A DNA stretch of 64,000 bases from Maribacter aquimaris (GCF_014596745.1 NZ_JABTCF010000001.1:682001-746000), one strand, 5' to 3'; positions 1 to 10,080 are shown, counted from the stretch's first letter. Numbers and translations: made by a program. Notes: generated by a model from the letters alone, not told the origin.

Positions 1-355
1 ATCGTAAAACCTTTAAAATTCCAAAAGTAAATTCCTTGCCAACGTGCGTGGGTGGATTGCACAACCAAAGAATCCATAAAGGAAGCCAGCTGCCAAAATC
101 GAGGGAGAGGTAGCCCTTTTTAATGATTTCCATGCCTTGGCCATATGCAGACCTGAACTTATTATTCCATTGCCTTGAGACCCTCTTAATTCGACAGTAT
201 TTAAATTTTCCTTATCGTTAATAGCAGTATCCTTAAAAGAAAAATAATAAATGATTTTGCGTGTACACCTTCAAAATTGTTGTTATATTATCTCTTCAAA
301 AGTTACTTTGAAAATACCAAAAAAAAATAGCCACATTACTTTTAAATTCAAAACT
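1..355. other. Left-edge non-coding stretch, possible broken gene tail
   Basis: No convincing gene. Read on the minus strand, all three frames stay open over parts of 1-240 but each is interrupted, and none has a start and a recognisable motif. One frame reads MDSLVVQSTHARWQGIYF near the window edge, which looks protein-like. This could be the end of a decayed or frameshifted minus-strand gene lying mostly outside the window. The last 100 bases are the 5' region of the sulfatase. I see no copy of the island's operator with correct spacing here. Confidence 0.3.
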
Positions 356-1945
356 ATGACCCACAAAAATTATGTATTTCCAATATTTACCTTTCTTGCC
401 ATCTTAGCGGTAAGTTGTAAAAATAAAAGCACGGAAATCCATAAATCCATGGAATTACCCAAAAGTCCCAATATTGTGCTTATTTATGCCGATGATCTAG
501 GCTATGGCGATATAAGTCCTTATGGATCCATTGGCCTTCAAACCCCTTATTTGGATTCTTTGGCCACGGAGAGCATCGTATTTCGAAACGCCTATGCAAC
601 CGCAGCGACATGTACCCCTTCCCGTTATTCGCTGTTAACGGGTAATTACGCTTGGCGAAAGAAAGGTACCGGTGTTGCAAAGGGAGATGAGTCCCTATTG
701 ATCGATACGGCTAGCACAACCTTACCTTCCATTTTAAAATCCGCTGGATATGAAACCGGTATCGTGGGCAAATGGCATTTGGGTCTTGGAGGCATAGGAG
801 GCCCCGATTGGAATGGGGAAATAGCTCCTGGACCTTTGGAAATTGGGTTCGATTACTCCTATATCATCCCTGCGACCGGAGATCGTGTTCCCTGTGTTTT
901 TGTTGAAAATCACAATATTGTGGATCTAAATCCTAACGATCCCATCAAAGTAAATTACAAAGAAAAAGTAGGGGATTGGCCCACTGGCAAGGAAAACCCG
1001 GAACTGCTAAAAATGAAACCTTCACAAGGCCATGACAACACCATTGTAAATGGCATAAGTCGCATTGGCTGGATGACGGGAGGACGTGATGCACTTTGGG
1101 ACGACGAGACCATCGCCCAGCAATTAGTGAAAAAATCGACCGACTTTATCGAATCGAATAAAAACGAACCATTTTTCCTTTATCTCTCTACCCACGATAT
1201 CCATGTACCAAGGGCTCCCAATAAAATGTTCCAAGGTAAAAGCGGTCTGGGACCCAGAGGCGACGTAATCCTGCAATTGGATTGGACAGTGGGTCAAATA
1301 ATGTCCTTCCTTAGACAACAAGATCTGATGGACAACACCATAGTAATCTTTTCTAGTGACAACGGCCCGGTTGTTGACGATGGATACTATGACCAAGCAA
1401 GGGAACTCATTGGAGACCATAAACCAACAGGTGATTTAAGGGGCGGTAAATACAGTTCCCTTGAAGGAGGGGCGAGAATCCCTTTGATTGTAAGATGGCC
1501 AGATGGTAAAGGAAAGGGAACCGTTTCCAATGCCATGATCAGCCAAGTGGATTTCTTAAAATCCTTTGGCCGTTTGGCAGGGGTTGATACAATCCAAAAT
1601 GATGTAATCGATAGCCAGGACCGCTTAGACGTTTTATTGGGCGACGACAAGGTTGGCAGAAATGCATTGGTCCAAGAAAGTTTTGAAGGGCCCTTATCCT
1701 ATATTGAGGGTACTTGGAAATATATTGCACCGCACAACGGCCCTAAAATGGTTCCATGGGGACCAAAGATCGAGACTGGATTCGAGCCCAACCAACAACT
1801 ATACAATTTGAAAGAAGATTCTGGGGAGTCCAATAACCTGGCCGATAAATTTCCGGAAAAGACCGAGGAAATGGAAAAGAAACTAGCGGCCATCCTAAAA
1901 AATTCCTTTACCAACAAACTGGAGGTAAATGTAGAGCAATATTAA
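356..1945 (+). CDS. Sulfatase, S1-type lipoprotein
   Basis: Exported formylglycine-dependent sulfatase that would remove sulfate esters from a glycan. I chose the ATG at 356 over the upstream ATG at 251 because it starts a lipoprotein signal peptide (lipobox cysteine about residue 21); the earlier start adds 35 unlikely residues. The metal-binding ADDLGYGD segment is at residues 46-52. The maturation motif C-T-P-S-R is at 86-90, with Cys86 the residue converted to formylglycine, followed by SLLTG. GKWHLG lies near 138-143 and a late SSDNGP segment carries further metal ligands. At 529 aa it is full length. It stands alone on the plus strand and ends at a strong terminator. No maturase gene is in the window. 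Subfamily and substrate cannot be assigned by eye. Confidence 0.93.
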   Translation: MTHKNYVFPIFTFLAILAVSCKNKSTEIHKSMELPKSPNIVLIYADDLGYGDISPYGSIGLQTPYLDSLATESIVFRNAYATAATCTPSRYSLLTGNYAWRKKGTGVAKGDESLLIDTASTTLPSILKSAGYETGIVGKWHLGLGGIGGPDWNGEIAPGPLEIGFDYSYIIPATGDRVPCVFVENHNIVDLNPNDPIKVNYKEKVGDWPTGKENPELLKMKPSQGHDNTIVNGISRIGWMTGGRDALWDDETIAQQLVKKSTDFIESNKNEPFFLYLSTHDIHVPRAPNKMFQGKSGLGPRGDVILQLDWTVGQIMSFLRQQDLMDNTIVIFSSDNGPVVDDGYYDQARELIGDHKPTGDLRGGKYSSLEGGARIPLIVRWPDGKGKGTVSNAMISQVDFLKSFGRLAGVDTIQNDVIDSQDRLDVLLGDDKVGRNALVQESFEGPLSYIEGTWKYIAPHNGPKMVPWGPKIETGFEPNQQLYNLKEDSGESNNLADKFPEKTEEMEKKLAAILKNSFTNKLEVNVEQY

Positions 1946-2004
1946 AATCAATTTTTATGGTAAAAAGGACACTTTCCCGTAACCGCATAAGTTGAAAATA
2001 ACGA

Positions 2005-2040
2005 GGGTTTGACTTTTATTTAAAAAGTCAAACCCTTTTT
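2005..2040 (+). terminator. Rho-independent terminator after sulfatase
   Basis: Perfect 13-bp inverted repeat (GGGTTTGACTTTT at 2005-2017 and its complement at 2023-2035) with a 5-nt loop, followed directly by a T run at 2036-2040. It lies 60 bp after the sulfatase stop. Confidence 0.85.
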
Positions 2041-2098
2041 CATAGAACCAAAGGAATTGATTTAGAATGACGCACCATTTTCCCATGGACAAGCCTCC

Positions 2099-2252
2099 CT
2101 ATTTGGCAGCTTCCCTAGGAACCAAATGTACGGGATTCAACATCACATCGTCAGTAAAAGAATGGCTTGTATCTTGGTATGCGTTTCCTATAAAATGCAC
2201 CGCACCAATATGGGTCTAAAGGACCATGATTTCCATAATCCAAATAGACGTC
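2099..2252 (-). pseudogene. Decayed 3' end of an unidentified gene
   Basis: On the minus strand one frame reads DVYLDYGNHGPLDP (from 2252), and the frame shifted by one base continues HIGAVHFIGNAYQDTSHSF and on to ...VHLVPREAAK and a stop at 2099-2101. Removing one C from the CCC at the junction joins the two into one protein-like string of about 50 residues. Stops lie immediately upstream in both frames. I read this as the C-terminal stub of a gene lost by deletion and frameshift. I do not recognise the family. The alternative is chance open frames. Confidence 0.35.
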
Positions 2253-2300
2253 CTATTATCGAATATTACTAGGACCTTTTATTGTTTATAGCGTTTTCAA

Positions 2301-3161
2301 TCAATGATGCAACCCTTTATACCTTAGAAGTTCCAACAACATTTCAGGTTCATCGGTTTGAATCATATTTGCACCGTACTTTATAAGTTCTTGAACAACT
2401 TCTTCCCCCTTACCGTATCGGATAAGCGCATCTTTTTCCCCCAACGTATTTATCCAAATTCTTGAATTGTTCTTTTTTAGTAAATCACCAACCTCCTTGG
2501 TATTGAATTTTGAATCAATATGTACGACGGGTGGCGCAAACTTTACAATGGCCGAATCTGCCATTTGCAAAGAATAGGCTCTAGGCATAAGTTGCGCCGA
2601 CTTATCCAATTCCTTTATTAAATCCAATTGATCGTAATCATTGTCAAAATAAAATACCTGATCACCCATATCAAAGTCATGAACTGCCTTTAAAATACCT
2701 TTAACATTATCCGTCTTCATATCGACATCAACCATAATCTTGCCTTTGGTTACTTTTAAGAACTCTTCAAAGGTTGGCACGGTTTCATCACTTATTCTAC
2801 CATAGGGTGCCTTAAGCTTATACTTTCTGATTTCAGCCAAAGTTAAATCCTCAACCTTACCTTTTCCTGTAGTAGTTCGATCAATACTTGAATCATGCAT
2901 TAAAACCAAATATCCATCCTTGGTTGTTTTCACATCAGCTTCGATAATATCAACACCCAATCGAATAGCTTGCTTTGCGGAAGCTATGGAATTTTCGAAA
3001 TTACCCATATGTGCTCCTCTATGTGAAGCTACAAGAACTTTATTGGCATGAGCCGCATTAAACACCTGTAATGTTTCACTCAGGTCTGTCTTGTTCTTTA
3101 AACTTGAACAAGAGACAAAAAAGACGGCCACAAAAAGAACTAAATACTTAAAATTTCCCAT
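2301..3161 (-). CDS. Glycerophosphodiester phosphodiesterase lipoprotein
   Basis: GDPD-family phosphodiesterase (TIM barrel), which hydrolyses glycerophosphodiesters to glycerol 3-phosphate and an alcohol. The lipobox cysteine is at residue 18 (FFVSC), so it is predicted to sit in an outer membrane or periplasmic leaflet. Family motifs are present: SHRG at 46-49 (catalytic His), ENS at 56-58, EAD at 74-76 (metal ligands), and the second catalytic His in LMHD at 87-90. Length 286 aa is normal. It lies 50 bp downstream of the PAT gene at 3212-5413 and is probably co-transcribed. It may act on a phosphodiester in the glycan rather than on phospholipid turnover products; that is inference from the setting. 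Confidence 0.92.
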   Translation of the reverse strand: MGNFKYLVLFVAVFFVSCSSLKNKTDLSETLQVFNAAHANKVLVASHRGAHMGNFENSIASAKQAIRLGVDIIEADVKTTKDGYLVLMHDSSIDRTTTGKGKVEDLTLAEIRKYKLKAPYGRISDETVPTFEEFLKVTKGKIMVDVDMKTDNVKGILKAVHDFDMGDQVFYFDNDYDQLDLIKELDKSAQLMPRAYSLQMADSAIVKFAPPVVHIDSKFNTKEVGDLLKKNNSRIWINTLGEKDALIRYGKGEEVVQELIKYGANMIQTDEPEMLLELLRYKGLHH

Positions 3162-3211
3162 TATTACATTAATTTACTGAAAGTATAATACTATTTTCCT
3201 TTAAGATTCCT

Positions 3212-5413
3212 TTATTGTTTTGGAGCACTGATTGCTTCGGCATAACGACCTGCCCAATAAGGCAATAGATAAATATAGGGCGCATATTCTTGTTTGGCAT
3301 TACCCCCATTATTTCTATATGCACCATTATGCTTGTGTAGTACACGCTCATCACCTGGCAACACTTCAGAATACGTTTGGCTTCTAAAATTAGGCTCGAT
3401 CATAATCAAGTCCTTACGATGGCTATTGTCAATTTTCCAGTCGATCAAATCCATGGGGAATTCGCGCAAATTCCATGCAGACTCCTCGCTATCAATGGTT
3501 GTACTACCGGTTAGGGCAAAAAGATAGTTCCACAAAGGGTTCTTCTCTGAACGTTCGACTTCCCAATGGCTTTTTACCGTTTCGAAATGCTTTGCTCGTT
3601 GTTCCTCAGTAAACGAATAATTTACAAAACCCGGTATGGTCAAAAAATACATTTCATCATCAGAATGATTCCAACGGTCGCTTAAATCCTGGCCTTCAAC
3701 AAAACCAATGGTAGTTGCTGGGCGATTTGCATTTTCATCATAACCATATTTCTTGATTAACTTTAGGGCCGCCTTCTTATATTTTTCATCTTTTGTAAAA
3801 TGATATGTCGTTTGCAAAAAGGACAGTATAAGGGTAGAATTCAATCTTCTATCACCCACATTTATCGGAAAACTATTTACGTATTTGGGGTTCCACTTGC
3901 CCCATGCCGTAGGCTTACCGTTCCAATCGACCAAATACCAATTATTATCCATAATATGATCCATTTGAATCTTGAGTTGGTGTATTGCGCGATCTCTCCA
4001 TTCTTGATCCGGGGCCAACTCCGCAAAAAGCGCATGAACATAGAAATGTCCACAGGTTTCATCACTACTGGTTGTCGATTTCCATCGCCATTTTCCATCA
4101 TCGGTCAATCGCCAGATCCTACCATTTTCGGCTACGTGTTTTTTATACCATTCCTCAGAGAACCCATTTGCATGCAGTCCCATCTCATAACCGTCACGTT
4201 CGAATGACCTTGCCGGAAAACCATCCATCGGAGGAAGTGCCGTCAGCCTTTCCATAGCTTCAAAGGCCTCATAGGCATTTTGTTTTGCATCCTCATCCTT
4301 GGTAACCGCATAGCGATACAATTCCCCGGCCAAATACATCGATGTCCATAAACCATCATTATCGGTATCATGGTAGTAACCTGTTGTTAAATCTCCAGGT
4401 GTTTTCAATTCAAGATTAGCAGTAAAACCATATCGAATATGACGCAAACGCTGGATTTTTTGAAAATACGCTGCTTTTTCAGCGAGGGTCATCGACACAA
4501 AATTTATTTGTGACAAGCCCGTTTTGGTAGCAATGAGCACGCTATTATCAGGCCCTTTTGCTATGTCGATCACCTCATCATCAACCAACCAACGTTTTGA
4601 TGCATAATAGTCATACTTACCATCCTCACGTAATTTGAATGCCCCTTTTGTAGACCCCAACCACAAATCATTATTGATATTTTTAATTGCTGTGATTTCC
4701 GTCCAAGGTAATTTCTGATTGACTTCACTTTCTTTTAAAGCAGTACCGGTTAAAGTAATAATGCCATTATTGGTCCCAACAACGATATCATCCTTATAAA
4801 CGGCCATGGCAGTCAAGTTTGAACCCGAGTATAGTTTTTTAAGTTCCGGTTTGGCAAGTGCAACCCCATAAATAGCGTTCGAACCCAAAAGCAAGAAACG
4901 ATTCTTTCGGTTATCATATTTTAATGAAATAAGGTCCAATCCGTTTTGATTGGTTTCCCATAATATCTTTCCTTCCTTATTGATTAATTTCAATGTATTG
5001 GCAGAAGAGACCAAAGCCGTAAATTCCGAACCCATTACAAAATGGGTTGGTTGCTGCAAACCATGTTCCACTTCAAACGTTCCGCCCCATGCATTACTTA
5101 AGACAGAGGTATCGGTCAAATAGACAAATTGGTTTTGATAGTTGTCGATAGCGACTATTTTCATATCCGTTAGGGGCCTATATTGCAGATCCAAAGACAG
5201 TTCATTTTCAAATGCATTCAAAAGTCCGTCAGCAGAGAGCATTTTAATCGCTAAGTTCCGATCACTCCTTACTTGTTTCAGGTGTACACCCTTGACCGAT
5301 TCCTGTAGTTCAAATTTTACTGCGTAATCCTGAAGATAAGGCACATCCTCATATTGTTGCGCGGTTAAAACAATCGACATAAAAAGACTTAAAACCAATG
5401 TTAATTTTCCCAT
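3212..5413 (-). CDS. PAT family protein A: propeller plus alpha-rich domain
   Basis: One of four paralogues in the window. I start at 5413 because it gives a signal peptide ending LTAQQ; an in-frame ATG at 5467 adds 18 residues before it. The N-terminal half (about 20-330) is a beta-propeller like the sensor repeats of hybrid two-component regulators (LWLGSTKGAF, SVLIATKTGLSQI), but no membrane segment, kinase or HTH follows. The C-terminal half (about 350-733) is alpha-rich and carries the family motifs: DTDNDGLWTSMYLAGELYRY, GFPARSFER, STTSSDETCGHF, NGKPTAWGKWNP, RWNHSDDEMYF, MDLIDWKIDNSHRKDL and LLPYWAGRY. It is closest by eye to the copy at 53520. The fold suggests a toroid seen in glycosidases and lyases, but I cannot name an activity. 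It is likely the first gene of a two-gene unit with the GDPD. I found no island operator upstream. Confidence 0.85.
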   Translation of the reverse strand: MGKLTLVLSLFMSIVLTAQQYEDVPYLQDYAVKFELQESVKGVHLKQVRSDRNLAIKMLSADGLLNAFENELSLDLQYRPLTDMKIVAIDNYQNQFVYLTDTSVLSNAWGGTFEVEHGLQQPTHFVMGSEFTALVSSANTLKLINKEGKILWETNQNGLDLISLKYDNRKNRFLLLGSNAIYGVALAKPELKKLYSGSNLTAMAVYKDDIVVGTNNGIITLTGTALKESEVNQKLPWTEITAIKNINNDLWLGSTKGAFKLREDGKYDYYASKRWLVDDEVIDIAKGPDNSVLIATKTGLSQINFVSMTLAEKAAYFQKIQRLRHIRYGFTANLELKTPGDLTTGYYHDTDNDGLWTSMYLAGELYRYAVTKDEDAKQNAYEAFEAMERLTALPPMDGFPARSFERDGYEMGLHANGFSEEWYKKHVAENGRIWRLTDDGKWRWKSTTSSDETCGHFYVHALFAELAPDQEWRDRAIHQLKIQMDHIMDNNWYLVDWNGKPTAWGKWNPKYVNSFPINVGDRRLNSTLILSFLQTTYHFTKDEKYKKAALKLIKKYGYDENANRPATTIGFVEGQDLSDRWNHSDDEMYFLTIPGFVNYSFTEEQRAKHFETVKSHWEVERSEKNPLWNYLFALTGSTTIDSEESAWNLREFPMDLIDWKIDNSHRKDLIMIEPNFRSQTYSEVLPGDERVLHKHNGAYRNNGGNAKQEYAPYIYLLPYWAGRYAEAISAPKQ

Positions 5414-5662
5414 AAATTCCTTGCTTTGATAAGTGGATAAAATTAGCATTATGAAAAACGCTTTCATTCATCATTATTGATTAAAACACATAATATATTG
5501 ACCTAAAAGCCAATTTTAATCGAATTCATCCATCTTCCATCCTTCTTGATTATACATCACTAATCGGAAACATAACTGCTAATCTGGTATCCCTTTAAAA
5601 GAAAATCCAATGGTTTTGCAACAAACACCCTGAACCTTGCTCTATTTAATTTTTCTAAAAAA
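5414..5662. other. Divergent intergenic region
   Basis: A stretch between two divergent genes. The right part (from 5664) holds the operator and promoter of the FG-GAP gene. In the left part I see no promoter for the minus-strand PAT gene that fits the -7 consensus with good spacing, and no RNA gene. Confidence 0.4.
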
Positions 5663-5663
5663 G

Positions 5664-5728
5664 GTCAATTTTCCATATAAACAAATCAATAATAATAGAT
5701 AACTACACTAAAGCTATTCCTATTTTTA
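5664..5728 (+). promoter_or_regulatory. Island operator and promoter, FG-GAP gene
   Basis: Direct repeat GTCAATTTT (5664-5672) and ATCAATAAT (5685-5693), start to start 21 bp. After 27 bp comes TATTTTTA (5721-5728), a 7/8 match to the Bacteroidota -7 box; the ATG is at 5763. The first 18 bp match the element at 47229 at 15 positions. Confidence 0.5.
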
Positions 5729-5762
5729 CGTAACCAATTATGTACAGACTATCCTCTTTATT

Positions 5763-7727
5763 ATGAATTCTACCAAAGCGTTACTATTTATTGTTCTATC
5801 CACACTGTTAAGTTGTAAAACAAAAAACGAATCCAATGTCGAATTTTCCCCAAAGTTTGAACGTTTGGCCTATAACAATCCCGGCTTAACGGTCGACCTG
5901 GGGGTGGGACTATGGGCTTCCCCGCTACCTATGGATTATGACAATGACGGGGATTATGACCTATTGGTTTCCTGTAGTGATGTGCCTTTTCATGGAATCT
6001 TCTTTTTCGAAAACACCAGTGGTGATTCCTTTCCGGTCTTCGCCCCGGCCGTCAAGGTTAGCGATGACCCCGTAAAACACATCCAAGTATCTTATGTTAA
6101 TGGGGAACCCCGTTTTTTGAGACCTGGTGAGGAATTGAAAGATTTTAAAAACACTTTTGCCGATACGTCCGAAGTACTCTACCCAGGGGATGCTTTTGAA
6201 AAACTCCATAATAAAATCCGATTCAATCAATGGAAATACGTCGATTATGAGAATGATGGTGATCTGGATATCATTGTTGGAATCCAGGATGGGGAGGATT
6301 ATGGATGGGATAATGCCTTTGATGACCATGGCATTTGGACCAACGGACCGCTTCATGGCTACGTCTATCTGATCGAAAACGTAAACGGTACCTACGCGTT
6401 GAAGGATAAGATTACCGCAGACGGAGAACCTATTGACGTCTACGGTGCCCCTACCCCAAACTTCGACGATTACGACAATGATGGTGATTTGGACATTATT
6501 TGTGGGGAATTTATGGATAAATTCACATGGTTCGAAAACATCGGTACGCGGGAAAAGCCAAAATACGCCAAGGGTAAGTATTTGGAAAACGAGACTGGAA
6601 TTATAGCCATGGACCTCGAAATGATCCTACCCGTTTCTTTGGACTGGGACAAGGATGGCGACATCGACTTGGTTGTCGGGGACGAAGACGGTCGGGTGGC
6701 TTTCGTTGAGAATACCGGAAAAACCAAGAATGGCATGCCGGTGTTTAACGACCCCAAGTACTTTCAGCAAAAAGCGGAACACGTGAAATTCGGAGCGTTG
6801 GTCACTCCTTTTAGCACCGATTGGGACGATGATGGTGATGAAGATCTTATCTGTGGCAATTCTGCAGGATATATTGCATTTATTGAAAACCTCGATGGAA
6901 AGGATACCCCCAAATGGAATGCCCCAAAATTACTGTCCGCCGAAAATGAAACCATAAGGATCCAAGCTGGTGAGAGTGGCTCCATCCAAGGCCCCTGTGA
7001 AGCAAAATGGGGCTATACAACCTTGTCGGTAGAGGATTGGAACAATGATGGCTTAAAGGATATCATCGTAAACTCGATATGGGGAAAAATTGTTTGGTAT
7101 GAAAATATAGGCACAAAGGGGAACCCCAAACTTAGTGCCGAAAAACCCATTCATGTGCAATGGGAAAACGAAACACCCAAACCGGAGTGGTATTGGTGGG
7201 ATCCCGAACCGAACACCTTGGCTACCCAATGGAGAACAACACCCAATGCCACTGATTGGAATAAAGATGGACTAATGGATTTGGTTATGTTAGATCAAGA
7301 AGGGTATTTAAGCTACTATGAGCGATTTAAAGATGGGGCGGAGTTAATTCTAAAACCAGGGCAGCGGATTTTTCATTCAGCAAATGGCACCTTTGATCGA
7401 AAAAACAAGCTTATTGATATATCAAACGGTCCATTAAGGCTCAGCGAGAAAAAATATGGCAGCAGTGGAAGGCGAAAACTTGCTTTTGGCGATTGGGATG
7501 CCGATGGGGATATTGATATTTTGGTCAACGGCATCAATGCGGCCCTATGGGAAAATATCGGACAGGCCGATGGTAAAGTAGAATTCAAATTCAACGGCAA
7601 CTTATCGGATCTGAAGTTAGCCGGCCATACCACGAGTCCCACACTCGTTAACTGGGACAATAAAGGAAATCCCGATTTACTTTTGGGTGCCGAGGACGGC
7701 TATTTCTATTATTGGAAAAATGACTGA
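5763..7727 (+). CDS. FG-GAP/VCBS repeat lipoprotein
   Basis: Exported lipoprotein (MNSTKALLFIVLSTLLSC, Cys18) made almost wholly of FG-GAP-type propeller repeats. At least eight calcium-binding loops of the D-x-D-x-D-G-D-x-D kind are visible: DYDNDGDYD, DYENDGDLD, DYDNDGDLD, DWDKDGDID, DWDDDGDED, DWNNDGLKD, DWNKDGLMD and DWDADGDID, each followed by a hydrophobic strand and often by a VWYENIG-like strand. Such propellers serve in glycan or protein binding and as scaffolds in some lyases; no catalytic domain is evident. It is monocistronic and divergent from the PAT-A gene, with an island-type operator upstream. A surface binding role is plausible but unproven. Confidence 0.85.
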   Translation: MNSTKALLFIVLSTLLSCKTKNESNVEFSPKFERLAYNNPGLTVDLGVGLWASPLPMDYDNDGDYDLLVSCSDVPFHGIFFFENTSGDSFPVFAPAVKVSDDPVKHIQVSYVNGEPRFLRPGEELKDFKNTFADTSEVLYPGDAFEKLHNKIRFNQWKYVDYENDGDLDIIVGIQDGEDYGWDNAFDDHGIWTNGPLHGYVYLIENVNGTYALKDKITADGEPIDVYGAPTPNFDDYDNDGDLDIICGEFMDKFTWFENIGTREKPKYAKGKYLENETGIIAMDLEMILPVSLDWDKDGDIDLVVGDEDGRVAFVENTGKTKNGMPVFNDPKYFQQKAEHVKFGALVTPFSTDWDDDGDEDLICGNSAGYIAFIENLDGKDTPKWNAPKLLSAENETIRIQAGESGSIQGPCEAKWGYTTLSVEDWNNDGLKDIIVNSIWGKIVWYENIGTKGNPKLSAEKPIHVQWENETPKPEWYWWDPEPNTLATQWRTTPNATDWNKDGLMDLVMLDQEGYLSYYERFKDGAELILKPGQRIFHSANGTFDRKNKLIDISNGPLRLSEKKYGSSGRRKLAFGDWDADGDIDILVNGINAALWENIGQADGKVEFKFNGNLSDLKLAGHTTSPTLVNWDNKGNPDLLLGAEDGYFYYWKND

Positions 7728-7827
7728 TTAAAAAATCGAAACCGTTTACGGGAATAGATCCACCATGCCTGATTGAGCGATAGCTTTACACACAATGGAA
7801 AACAATGCACAAGTGGACGTGCCCCCA

Positions 7828-10080
7828 TTATTCTGTTTGTATCAAATTAAGGTAACGCCCCATCCAATAGGGCAAAAGCCAATAAACAGGTTCCTTTTCC
7901 TGGGCCGGGTTGCCAACTACAGCCTCGTAGATATTATTGTCCCAACGCACTGCACGGGATTCACTTGGTGGTCGCAACGCGACCTGTAGTTCCTCTAATA
8001 TGGGTTCCCTGACTACTTTTAAATCCTCGCGTTTACCATTGTCAATATTCCAATCGACCAAATCCAATGGAGCATCCTTAAGAAAAGCAATGGAAGCCTC
8101 AAGTTCATCATTACCACCGGAAAGATAATTATAGGTAAAATTAACAAGGGGACTATTCGTTTTCCTGTTCTTTTCAAACCACTGGTTTAAATGGATTACA
8201 TATTCCTTCTTAATCTGTGGATCATCCTCATACTTTATCAACGGGGGGTAAACATACAAAGCCATATAAATATCGAAATACGTTTCCCATGCAGGATTTG
8301 TAGCATGCAACATTTTAGCGTTTTCAAGGTACCCCTCTTTATTTATCAATTTTAAATATTCGTTCTCATATTTTTTATTTTTGGTAATGTGGTACGTAAA
8401 TTTCAAAAAAGAGAGCAATTCAAGGGAGTTCAAAGCCTTTTCCGAAGCCCATTCTGGATCGTTATTCAGCATTTGAGGTGACCATACCCCCCACTTTGTA
8501 TGCTTACCATCGGCTCCTATCAAGTTAAAATCATTTGCGATCAGATGATCCATTATCTTACTGAAATGGTTTGCTACACGTTCCTTTTCTTGGTTATCCG
8601 CAACCAATGTATAATAGCAGTAATAACCGAAGAGGTGGCCACAAAGCTCATCACTACTCGTATCTCCTTTCCATTTCCACTTTCCATCTTTAGAAATATG
8701 CCAACGCTGTTCCACGGGTTTTTGTCGTGGATTTTTGATTATTTCCTCCGCCAATTCCCGATCCGTATAGGTACGGTCCATATCGTGTGATTCTTCCCAG
8801 GATACCGGTATAATCGTTCGTGCAAAGAATCCATCAATTTCGGTCACTTCGCGCAAATAATGTAGAAAATCAAATGCTTTTTTAGCCCTTTCCTTCGCCT
8901 GTGGATTTTTTGTGGTTGCGTATCGAAATGATTCCATGGCCAAGTACATTGCCGTATATTCCCCATCATTGTCGTCATCTTCCGGGACAATGGATGTTGT
9001 ATCCCCGGGAATCGTAAGTTTGGACCTCCCTACAATCCATGGTTCCCGAACGTGACGTGGTATTAATTTCTTGTAGAAATAATCCGCTTTGGATTGAAGC
9101 GTCATTTGCTTTTTCCTGATAGCACTAACACCATTTGCAGTGGCAATCCATGCATTTCCATCAGTATCAAAAGCAATGTCCCGTACCTCATTATCCATCA
9201 GCCAACGTCTACTCAATCGTATTGAATATTCCTTTTCCCCCGGTGTAAATCTTGTAATGCCATAATTTGTCCCGACCCACATAATACCATTGGGTGCTTT
9301 TTTAACCACATTGATATTGGCATTCGGTAGACCATCCTGGGGCAATTTTTCCCCTACTTTTTCAGTAGCATTCCGGATTGCAATACCCCCCATACTTCCA
9401 ACCCACAATTCACCTTGACCGTCATAATCGATCCCTTTGACATAAGCACTTACCAGGTCATTATTCTTTTGATAGACCTTTGTTTCCCCATCATTACAAT
9501 GATATAGTCCGACATCGGTCCCTACCCACAACCCTCCATTATTATCGGACAGGGCTGCCCTTATGCTTCTGGCGATGTCATAATCCTTTTTGACCCAATT
9601 TTCCTTATTGTAAAACCAATTACCATAGGGTCCCAAGGCGTATACCCCCTCTTTAGCACAAACCACTTTTGCGATGGGCGGATTAAGCCCTTCCATTTTT
9701 TTGATTCCCTTGGATGTATAGGTATAGACACCATTCCATGTTGCCATCCATAGGGTTCCTGTAGCGTCCAATCCCACATCATATGCAGGGCCTTGATCTG
9801 CATCGGTAATCATAAGTTGCCAATCTTGGGAAGTTGCTTTTTTTCGATATATGCCATCCTTGGTGGCGACCCATATATTTGAATCCACATCTAGACTTAT
9901 GGCCCTTATATCATTTGCGTCTGGATTATTCCCTTCGACCCAAAAACCTTCGTGGTATTCCTGTTCAAAAGGTACATCTACATAAAACGATCTGTTCCCT
10001 GCCTTGGTTTCATCGGTTTTATATGGAGTTTCCTTACACGATATAATAGAAAGGATTATAAGTAAAATCGATTTTCTCAT
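7828..10080 (-). CDS. PAT family protein B: propeller plus alpha-rich domain, lipoprotein
   Basis: Second member of the four-paralogue family. The start at 10080 gives a lipoprotein signal (MRKSILLIILSIISC); the ATG at 10131 is too far upstream. The N-terminal propeller has strong repeats (WVATKDGIYR, LWMATWNGVYTY, WVGTDVGLYHC, LWVGSMGGIAI, MWVGTNYGI, AWIATANGVSAI). The segment RRWLMDNEVRDIAFDTDG is shared closely with the copy at 55793. C-terminal motifs: DDDNDGEYTAMYLAMESFRY, GFFARTII, KWKWKGDTSSDELCGHLF, DGKHTKWGVWSP, PLDLVDWNIDNGKREDL and LLPYWMGRY. It is the last gene of the aldolase-symporter operon, 178 bp after the metallophosphatase. It groups with the 55793 copy rather than with the copies at 3212 and 53520. 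Activity unknown. Confidence 0.85.
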   Translation of the reverse strand: MRKSILLIILSIISCKETPYKTDETKAGNRSFYVDVPFEQEYHEGFWVEGNNPDANDIRAISLDVDSNIWVATKDGIYRKKATSQDWQLMITDADQGPAYDVGLDATGTLWMATWNGVYTYTSKGIKKMEGLNPPIAKVVCAKEGVYALGPYGNWFYNKENWVKKDYDIARSIRAALSDNNGGLWVGTDVGLYHCNDGETKVYQKNNDLVSAYVKGIDYDGQGELWVGSMGGIAIRNATEKVGEKLPQDGLPNANINVVKKAPNGIMWVGTNYGITRFTPGEKEYSIRLSRRWLMDNEVRDIAFDTDGNAWIATANGVSAIRKKQMTLQSKADYFYKKLIPRHVREPWIVGRSKLTIPGDTTSIVPEDDDNDGEYTAMYLAMESFRYATTKNPQAKERAKKAFDFLHYLREVTEIDGFFARTIIPVSWEESHDMDRTYTDRELAEEIIKNPRQKPVEQRWHISKDGKWKWKGDTSSDELCGHLFGYYCYYTLVADNQEKERVANHFSKIMDHLIANDFNLIGADGKHTKWGVWSPQMLNNDPEWASEKALNSLELLSFLKFTYHITKNKKYENEYLKLINKEGYLENAKMLHATNPAWETYFDIYMALYVYPPLIKYEDDPQIKKEYVIHLNQWFEKNRKTNSPLVNFTYNYLSGGNDELEASIAFLKDAPLDLVDWNIDNGKREDLKVVREPILEELQVALRPPSESRAVRWDNNIYEAVVGNPAQEKEPVYWLLPYWMGRYLNLIQTE

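Noticed and set aside
7795-7989. A 64-aa plus-strand open frame
   Set aside because: Mostly lies antisense within the 3' end of the PAT-B gene; shadow reading.
3212-10080. PAT proteins as hybrid two-component regulators
   Set aside because: The propeller repeats look similar, but there is no inner-membrane helix, histidine kinase, receiver or HTH; the C-terminal half is a different domain.
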